From Stenotrophomonas panacihumi (GTDB lineage Bacteria > Pseudomonadota > Gammaproteobacteria > Xanthomonadales > Xanthomonadaceae), in contig NZ_LLXU01000091.1 in assembly GCF_001431645.1 (NCBI RefSeq), positions 1-36,328 on the forward strand: DNA of 36,328 nucleotides. The letters run 5' to 3'. Numbering within the stretch: position 1 is the first letter of the stretch; each line of letters opens with the position of its first letter. Made by a program: the position numbers and the translations under genes. Under the pieces are notes generated by a model. The model did not search any database and was not told where the DNA came from. It saw only the letters and a list, made by a program, of their open reading frames with translations. Shown piece after piece: positions 31,661 to 36,328 of the stretch.

Positions 31661-33018
31661 GCCATGGCCACGACTACGACGTATTGGTGATCGGCGGCGG
31701 CTCGGGCGGGCTGGCCGCCGCGTTCCGCGCCGCGCAGCACGGTGCGCGCGTGGCGCTGATGGAGCCCGGTGAACTCGGCGGCACCTGCGTCAACATCGGT
31801 TGCGTGCCGAAGAAGGCGATGTGGCTGGCCGCCGACCTCGCCAGCAAGATGGAGCTGGCCGGCTCGATCGGTTTCGACGTCGCGCCGCCGAAGCTGTCGT
31901 GGAAGGAACTGGTCGCGCACCGGCAGGGCTACATCGCCAATATCCACGCCAGCTACCGGCGCCGCCTGGATGCCGACGGCATCGTGCTGATGCCGCAGCG
32001 TGGGCACCTGATCGACGCGCACACCGTGTCCTGCGCCGACGGCGTGCACACCAGCGCCGACCACATCGTCATCGCCACCGGCGCGCATCCGCTGCGCCCG
32101 CAAATCGAGGGCGCCGAGCTCGGCAGCGTCTCTGACGACTTCTTCAACCTGTGCGCCGCGCCGGAGCAGGTGGCGATCATCGGCGGCGGCTACATCGCCA
32201 TCGAACTCGCCGGCCTGCTGCAGGCGCTCGGCAGCCGCGTGCACCTGTTCGTGCAGGGCAAGCAGCTGCTGGGGCGTTTCGATGCGGAAGTCACCGCGCA
32301 GCTGGCCGAGAACCTGCGCCAGCAGGGCGTGCGCGTGCATTTCGAATACCGCGCCAACCGCCTGTGGCGCGACGACGGCGGCGCGCTGCGCCTCGGCGGC
32401 ACGGGCGAGTTGTGTGCCGACCAGCGCTTCGACCAGGTGTTCTTCGCCATCGGCCGGCGGGGTAACACGCGTGATTTGGGCCTGGAGAAGGTGGGCGTGG
32501 CGGTGGGCGAGCACGGCGAGATCCTCGTCGACGATTACCAGGACACCGCCGTGCCGAGCCTGCATGCAGTGGGCGACGTCGCAGGCAGGGTGGGGCTGAC
32601 GCCGGTGGCGATCGCCGCGGCGCGCAAGCTGATGGATCGCCTGTACGGCGGCCAGCCCGAGGCGCGGCTGGATTACGACAACGTCCCCAGCGTGGTGTTC
32701 TCGCACCCGCCGCTGGGCGCGGTCGGCCTGGCCGAAGAGGAGGCGCGCGAGCGCTACGGCGACCAGGTGCGCGTGTACACCACCAACTTCCGCCCGATGC
32801 TGCACGCCTTGGCCGATTCGCCGCAGCGCAGCCTGTTCAAGCTGGTGTGCGTGGGCGAGGAGGAGCGCGTGGTGGGCGTCCACCTGCTCGGCGAAGGCGC
32901 GGACGAAATGCTGCAGGGTTTCGCGGTGGCGCTGAAGATGGGCGTCACCAAGCAGCAGTTCGACGACACCGTGGCCATCCACCCGACCTCTTCGGAAGAA
33001 GTGGTGTTGATGCGCTGA
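31657..33018 (+). CDS. gor: Glutathione-disulfide reductase
   Basis: A 453-aa class I pyridine nucleotide-disulfide oxidoreductase (E. coli Gor has 450). FAD motif VIGGGSGGLAAA (from residue 11); redox-active cysteines in GGTCVNIGCVPKK; second nucleotide motif IIGGGYIAIELAG; C-terminal dimer and His-Glu pair in AIHPTSSEE. The combination CVNIGCVPKKAMW is specific to glutathione reductase. One oddity: the two arginines that bind the NADPH 2'-phosphate in E. coli (Arg198, Arg204) align with Gln200 and Gly206, although Arg207 is next to the second. GGAG lies about 8 nt before the ATG. Translationally coupled to the DadA-like gene. Confidence 0.93.
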   Translation: MSHGHDYDVLVIGGGSGGLAAAFRAAQHGARVALMEPGELGGTCVNIGCVPKKAMWLAADLASKMELAGSIGFDVAPPKLSWKELVAHRQGYIANIHASYRRRLDADGIVLMPQRGHLIDAHTVSCADGVHTSADHIVIATGAHPLRPQIEGAELGSVSDDFFNLCAAPEQVAIIGGGYIAIELAGLLQALGSRVHLFVQGKQLLGRFDAEVTAQLAENLRQQGVRVHFEYRANRLWRDDGGALRLGGTGELCADQRFDQVFFAIGRRGNTRDLGLEKVGVAVGEHGEILVDDYQDTAVPSLHAVGDVAGRVGLTPVAIAAARKLMDRLYGGQPEARLDYDNVPSVVFSHPPLGAVGLAEEEARERYGDQVRVYTTNFRPMLHALADSPQRSLFKLVCVGEEERVVGVHLLGEGADEMLQGFAVALKMGVTKQQFDDTVAIHPTSSEEVVLMR

Positions 33019-33067
33019 GGCCACGCGCGCGGCACACTGGCCGCCCGCGTCCCGCGAGAAGCCGCCG

Positions 33068-33481
33068 ATGCCCACCGCCCGCAAAGTCCCCGCCCCGCGC
33101 GTGGCGCCGAAGAAGGTCGTCGGCGCGCCCAAGCCGGCGCCGATGCCGGCCGACGAAGCGAAGCTGCGCATCCTGCGGGCGATCCGCGCGATCCCGGCCG
33201 GGCAGGTGGCCGGCTATGGCGAAGTCGCCGCGCGTGCCGGGCTGCCGGGGCGGGCGCGGCTGGTCGCGCGGGTGCTGGGCGGCAACGAAGATCCCGACCT
33301 GCCATGGCACCGCGTGCTGCGTTCGGATGGCCGCATCGCCATGCCGGAAGGCTCGCGCGGCTGGCGCGAGCAGAGCCAGCGGCTGCGCGCCGAGGGCGTG
33401 CGGGTCGAACGCGGGCGCGTGAAGCGCGCCCCACCGGCGAAGACGCTGGACGCGGCCCTGTGGGGGCCGCCGCAGGGCTAG
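33068..33481 (+). CDS. Alkyltransferase-like protein (ATL, MGMT-related)
   Basis: A 137-aa protein with a basic, Pro/Ala-rich tail at the N-terminus (1-28) and a DNA-binding MGMT C-terminal domain. The core IPAGQVAGYGEVAARAG and the LPWHRVLRSDGRIAMPEG segment are clear. The position of the methyl-accepting cysteine (PCHRV in O6-alkylguanine transferases) is Trp80 (PWHRV), so this is an ATL. ATLs bind O6-alkylguanine and channel it into nucleotide excision repair instead of removing the alkyl group (shown for fission yeast Atl1 and E. coli YbaZ). The lysine/proline-rich N-terminal tail is longer than in YbaZ. Confidence 0.92.
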   Translation: MPTARKVPAPRVAPKKVVGAPKPAPMPADEAKLRILRAIRAIPAGQVAGYGEVAARAGLPGRARLVARVLGGNEDPDLPWHRVLRSDGRIAMPEGSRGWREQSQRLRAEGVRVERGRVKRAPPAKTLDAALWGPPQG

Positions 33482-33516
33482 CGGCTATGATGGGGGCGGT
33501 TCCCAAGGATGCCCCC

Positions 33517-34182
33517 ATGTTCCAGCGCCTGCCCACCGTCACCAAGGCCCTGCTGATCGCCAACGGCCTGATGTTCCTGCTGCAATGGGTGCTGGGCGAT
33601 GCCCTGGCGCCGCTGATGCTGTGGCCGGTGAGCGAGGGTGGCTTCGATCCGTTCTCGCCGGGGCAGAACTTCCAGGTCTGGCAGCTGCTGACCTACGGGT
33701 TCCTGCATGGCGACTTCATGCACCTGTTCTTCAACATGTTCGCGCTCTTCATGTTCGGCGCGCCGCTGGAGCAGACCTGGGGCGAAAAGCGCTTCCTCAC
33801 CTATTACCTGGTGTGCATCATCGGCGCCGGCCTGTGCCAGCTGGTGGTGGGCTGGTGGACGCTCTCGCACGGCGGCGATGCGTACCCGACCCTGGGCGCC
33901 TCGGGCGCGGTGTATGGCCTGCTGTTGGCCTACGGCATGTTGTTCCCGAACCAGCAGATCATGCTGCTGTTCCCGCCGATCCCGATGAAGGCACGCACGT
34001 TCGTGATCGTGTTCGGCGTGATCGAACTGCTCTCGGGCTTGAACGGCTGGCAGCCGGGCGTGGCGCACTTCGCGCACCTGGGCGGCATGCTGTTCGGCTG
34101 GTTGCTGATCCGCTATTGGCGCGGGCAGCCGCCGTTTGGCCGGCGCGGGCCCAAGCCGCCGCACCTGCGCCGGGTGAAATAA
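33517..34182 (+). CDS. Rhomboid family intramembrane serine protease
   Basis: A 221-aa, six-helix rhomboid. HGDFMHLFFNMFALFMFG contains the conserved oxyanion-side His and Asn residues. The catalytic Ser129 lies in GASGAVYG and His187 in VAHFAHLGGMLFG. Rhomboids cut transmembrane substrates within or near the membrane. The substrate here is unknown. The start before FQRLPTV has AAGGA 8 nt upstream. There is no extra N-terminal cytoplasmic domain of the GlpG type. The C-terminus ends in a short basic tail. The gene follows the ATL gene by 35 nt and is closed by a bidirectional hairpin. Confidence 0.93.
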   Translation: MFQRLPTVTKALLIANGLMFLLQWVLGDALAPLMLWPVSEGGFDPFSPGQNFQVWQLLTYGFLHGDFMHLFFNMFALFMFGAPLEQTWGEKRFLTYYLVCIIGAGLCQLVVGWWTLSHGGDAYPTLGASGAVYGLLLAYGMLFPNQQIMLLFPPIPMKARTFVIVFGVIELLSGLNGWQPGVAHFAHLGGMLFGWLLIRYWRGQPPFGRRGPKPPHLRRVK

Positions 34183-34216
34183 GCCCGCGCGTTCCTACGC
34201 GGGGTGCTCCAACAAA

Positions 34217-34249
34217 GAAGGGCGCGGATCACTCCGCGCCCTTCTCATT
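34217..34249. terminator. Bidirectional terminator hairpin
   Basis: A 12-bp perfect stem GAAGGGCGCGGA / TCCGCGCCCTTC with loop TCAC, between the convergent rhomboid and M13-family genes. T-rich but interrupted tails (TTCTCATT on plus, TTCTTTGTTGG on minus) allow termination both ways. Confidence 0.85.
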
Positions 34250-34265
34250 GCCTTGAAGCCTTGGC

Positions 34266-36269
34266 TCAGCGCCAGATCTTCAGCTGCTCCGCGTCGGTGC
34301 GCTGCATCGGCTGGCCGGCCTTGCACTGGAACGTGGCACCGAACTCCGGCAGGTTCGACAGCGGCCCGTTGACGCGCCACTGGCCCGGTGCGCGGATATC
34401 CGTGGCCGCGCGCTGCACCGCTTCGTTCGGCGCGACCTGCTGCGCCCACAGCCCGGCCCATGCATTGAAGAACGCCTGGCGGCTGGCCACCGGCGCGTTC
34501 GGCTGCGCGGCATTGAACGCCTGCCACGCCAGCTCCACGCCCACCTGGTCGGCGAGGTTGGATTCGGCGGTCAGCGTGCCGTTGACCTTCGTGTTCGGCA
34601 CGCCCGGGTACGGATAGGCGTTGAACTGCGTGGCGATGCGGTTGGTCAGCTCGGTCCAGGCGGTCTTCTCGGCCGGGCTCCACCAGCTGCGCAGCTGGCC
34701 CTGCGCATCGACCAGCGCGCCCTTGGCGTCGATGGCGCGGGTGATCTCGCGGGCCACCAGCGCACCGTAGGCGCCGTACTGCGCGGCGGGCTCGCCATTG
34801 CCGAACACCGGCGGCTGCAGCACCGCGGCGGTGACGATCAGGCGGTTCTGCGCGATGTCATAGGCCAGCGCCGGCTGCTGCGGCAGCACGTCCCAGCGGC
34901 GGTCGGCGTTGCCCTTGCCGATGCGCTTCATTTCCTCGCGGTGGCGCCAGGTCGAGGCGATCAGCATGTTGCCGCCGAAGCTGCCGCGGCCCATCGGCTG
35001 CACGCTGTAGTCGAGGTCGCGGCGCGGCGCGCCGATCTCGATCTTCATCGCCTGCAGCTTGGCCTTGGCTTCTTCCACGACCGGCCCGTTGCCCCAGCCG
35101 GTACGGGCGAGCGCGGCGACCTGCGCCTCGCGGATCTGGTCGGCGATCACCGCGGCCTGGCGGCGGTTGTCGGCGGTGAGGTAGCGCTCGACGTACTCGT
35201 GGCCGAGCATCGGGCCGGCGGCGACGTTGATCGCGTCCAGCACCTGCTGCCAGCGCGGCGGCGGCAGGGTTTCGCCGCGCAGCAGGCGGCCGCGGAAGCC
35301 ACCTTCGGCATCACGGAAGCTCTTGGACAGGTACGGGGCCATCGAATCGCCCACGCGCCAGCGCAGGTAGGCCTTCCACTGTTCGGGCTTGAGGCTGGCG
35401 ACCATCGCGTCGAGCTGCTTGAAGTAGCCCGGGTCGGCCATCGAGACCAGGTCGTCGTTGACGGCCTGCGCCTTGAGGAAATCGCCCAGCTGCAGGTTGC
35501 GGTACTGCTTGGTGATGTCCTTCACCGCGACCGGCGCGTAGTTGTTGAACGGGTTGTTGACGTCGGCGACCGGCTTGGCGGCCTTGGCCAGCAGGGTTTC
35601 GATCTGGATGACCGAGACGGTGTCGGCGTCCAGCTGCGCGGCCGGGGTACCGGTCAGCGCGAGGATCTGCTTGACGTAGGCGCGGTAGCGGCCCATCAGC
35701 GCGACGGTGTCGGCATCGGTGCGGGTGTAGAACGCCGGGTCCGGCAGGCCCATGCCGCCCTGCATGAAGTAGCCGATGTGGCGGTCGAGCGCCTTCAGGT
35801 CGACGTCGGGGCTGAAGTTGAAGGCCACCGGGATGCCGACCTGGTGCAGGGCGGCGATCGAGGCCGGCACGTCCTTGGCCTTCTTGATGGCGTCGATGCG
35901 CGAGAGCAGCGGGGCGATCGGCTGCGAGCCGTCCTTCTCCACGGCCGCTTCGTCCAGGCCGCTGGCCCAGAAGTCGCCGAGCAGCTTCTGCACGTTGCCC
36001 TGCGGGGCCTTCATCGCGGCGTCGAGCAGGTCGCGCTGCTGCTGCTGGGCGCGTTCGGCCAGCTGGCCCAGGGCGGTGGTCGCGCCGCTCTGCGGCACCG
36101 GGTTGGCCTTCAGCCACGCGGCGTTGGCGGTGGCGTAGAAATCGCTGCAGGCCGGGGCCACGGCGGGCGTCTTGCTGCTGCTCTTCTTCTTCGGCGCCGC
36201 GTCGGCGTACGGGGCGGCGATCACGGAAGCCAGGGCCAGGGACAGGGCGAGCGGGCGGAGAAGGGGCAT
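34266..36269 (-). CDS. M13-family protein, predicted inactive (pseudopeptidase)
   Basis: A 667-aa exported protein of the neprilysin/PepO (M13) family. Signal peptide (MPLLRPLALSLALASVIAAP, cleavage near ADA), a basic KKKSSSK linker, an N-terminal helical lobe (DFYATANAAWLKANPVP) and a C-terminal lobe ending FQCKAGQPM ... IW. The metal site is altered: the zinc motif HEITH reads REITR (Arg507, Glu508, Arg511); the third-ligand motif ENIAD aligns as SNLAD (Ser570, Asp574); and the NAYY substrate motif reads ALAY. All three zinc ligands are thus missing while the overall fold is kept without frameshift. A binding or chaperone role is more likely than proteolysis. An alternative ATG at 36287 would add six residues. 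Confidence 0.9.
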   Translation of the reverse strand: MPLLRPLALSLALASVIAAPYADAAPKKKSSSKTPAVAPACSDFYATANAAWLKANPVPQSGATTALGQLAERAQQQQRDLLDAAMKAPQGNVQKLLGDFWASGLDEAAVEKDGSQPIAPLLSRIDAIKKAKDVPASIAALHQVGIPVAFNFSPDVDLKALDRHIGYFMQGGMGLPDPAFYTRTDADTVALMGRYRAYVKQILALTGTPAAQLDADTVSVIQIETLLAKAAKPVADVNNPFNNYAPVAVKDITKQYRNLQLGDFLKAQAVNDDLVSMADPGYFKQLDAMVASLKPEQWKAYLRWRVGDSMAPYLSKSFRDAEGGFRGRLLRGETLPPPRWQQVLDAINVAAGPMLGHEYVERYLTADNRRQAAVIADQIREAQVAALARTGWGNGPVVEEAKAKLQAMKIEIGAPRRDLDYSVQPMGRGSFGGNMLIASTWRHREEMKRIGKGNADRRWDVLPQQPALAYDIAQNRLIVTAAVLQPPVFGNGEPAAQYGAYGALVAREITRAIDAKGALVDAQGQLRSWWSPAEKTAWTELTNRIATQFNAYPYPGVPNTKVNGTLTAESNLADQVGVELAWQAFNAAQPNAPVASRQAFFNAWAGLWAQQVAPNEAVQRAATDIRAPGQWRVNGPLSNLPEFGATFQCKAGQPMQRTDAEQLKIWR

Positions 36270-36328
36270 TCGAGGGAATCCAGCCATGAGGAGTGGCCGG
36301 AGTTTAGCGGAGGAGGGGGCTGGGTGGG
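36270..36328. other. Right edge, upstream of the M13-family gene
   Basis: Short non-coding end of the window. It would carry the minus-strand ribosome site and promoter of the M13-family gene; no consensus elements are clear. Confidence 0.3.

Overview
The window is a stretch of very GC-rich, densely coded chromosome. Gene content and order (maf-rng-yhdP, tldD-darP-tldE, tilS-xseB-ispA, paired NlpC/P60 hydrolases, a DUF6065 protein, M13-family proteins) point to a gammaproteobacterium of the Lysobacteraceae/Xanthomonadaceae, in the range of Lysobacter, Luteimonas, Pseudoxanthomonas or Xanthomonas. The genus cannot be fixed from this sequence alone. I see no rRNA, tRNA, CRISPR array, insertion sequence or phage gene.

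Layout. 1-1282: the N-terminal end of a TonB-type protein and an exported SIMPL-domain protein, both minus strand. 1403-12021: envelope and RNA housekeeping genes yhdE (maf), rng, yhdP, a DUF6065 gene on the opposite strand, tldD, darP and tldE/pmbA. A 110-bp two-armed palindromic repeat lies between the convergent yhdP and DUF6065 genes. 12097-18733: a DUF4870 membrane protein, the minus-strand genes tilS-xseB-ispA, a lipid-anchored alkaline phosphatase, and a dicarboxylate/glutamate symporter overlapping a GNAT acetyltransferase. 18734-26263: an amyloid (fap-like) locus. 26515-36269: an acyl-CoA thioesterase, two NlpC/P60 hydrolases, slyD, a DUF418 membrane protein, a DadA-like oxidoreductase overlapping gor, an alkyltransferase-like protein, a rhomboid protease and an M13-family protein.

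The most interesting block is 18734-26263. Six exported proteins are read in one direction: an unrecognised 199-aa protein, a FapB-like protein with three amyloid repeats, a FapC-like protein with a threonine-asparagine tract and three amyloid repeats, a FapD-like C39 cysteine peptidase, FapE, and a FapF-like coiled-coil plus beta-barrel secretion pore. A near-consensus sigma-54 promoter with exact -24/-12 spacing lies 24 nt before the first start codon. TGTAA-type repeats and palindromes upstream of it could be activator sites. A sigma-54 activator of VpsR/NtrC type is encoded convergently at the far end. The proposed circuit is a dedicated enhancer-binding protein driving a secreted functional amyloid. 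It differs from the Pseudomonas fapABCDEF layout in its first gene, in the lack of cysteine in the mature subunits, and in a short acidic D-D-x-x-x-M-type motif shared by three exported proteins that may be a processing or recognition signal.

The second notable item is the M13-family protein at 34266-36269. By motif alignment all three zinc ligands are replaced (HExxH reads RExxR, ENxAD reads SNxAD), so it looks like a conserved pseudopeptidase.
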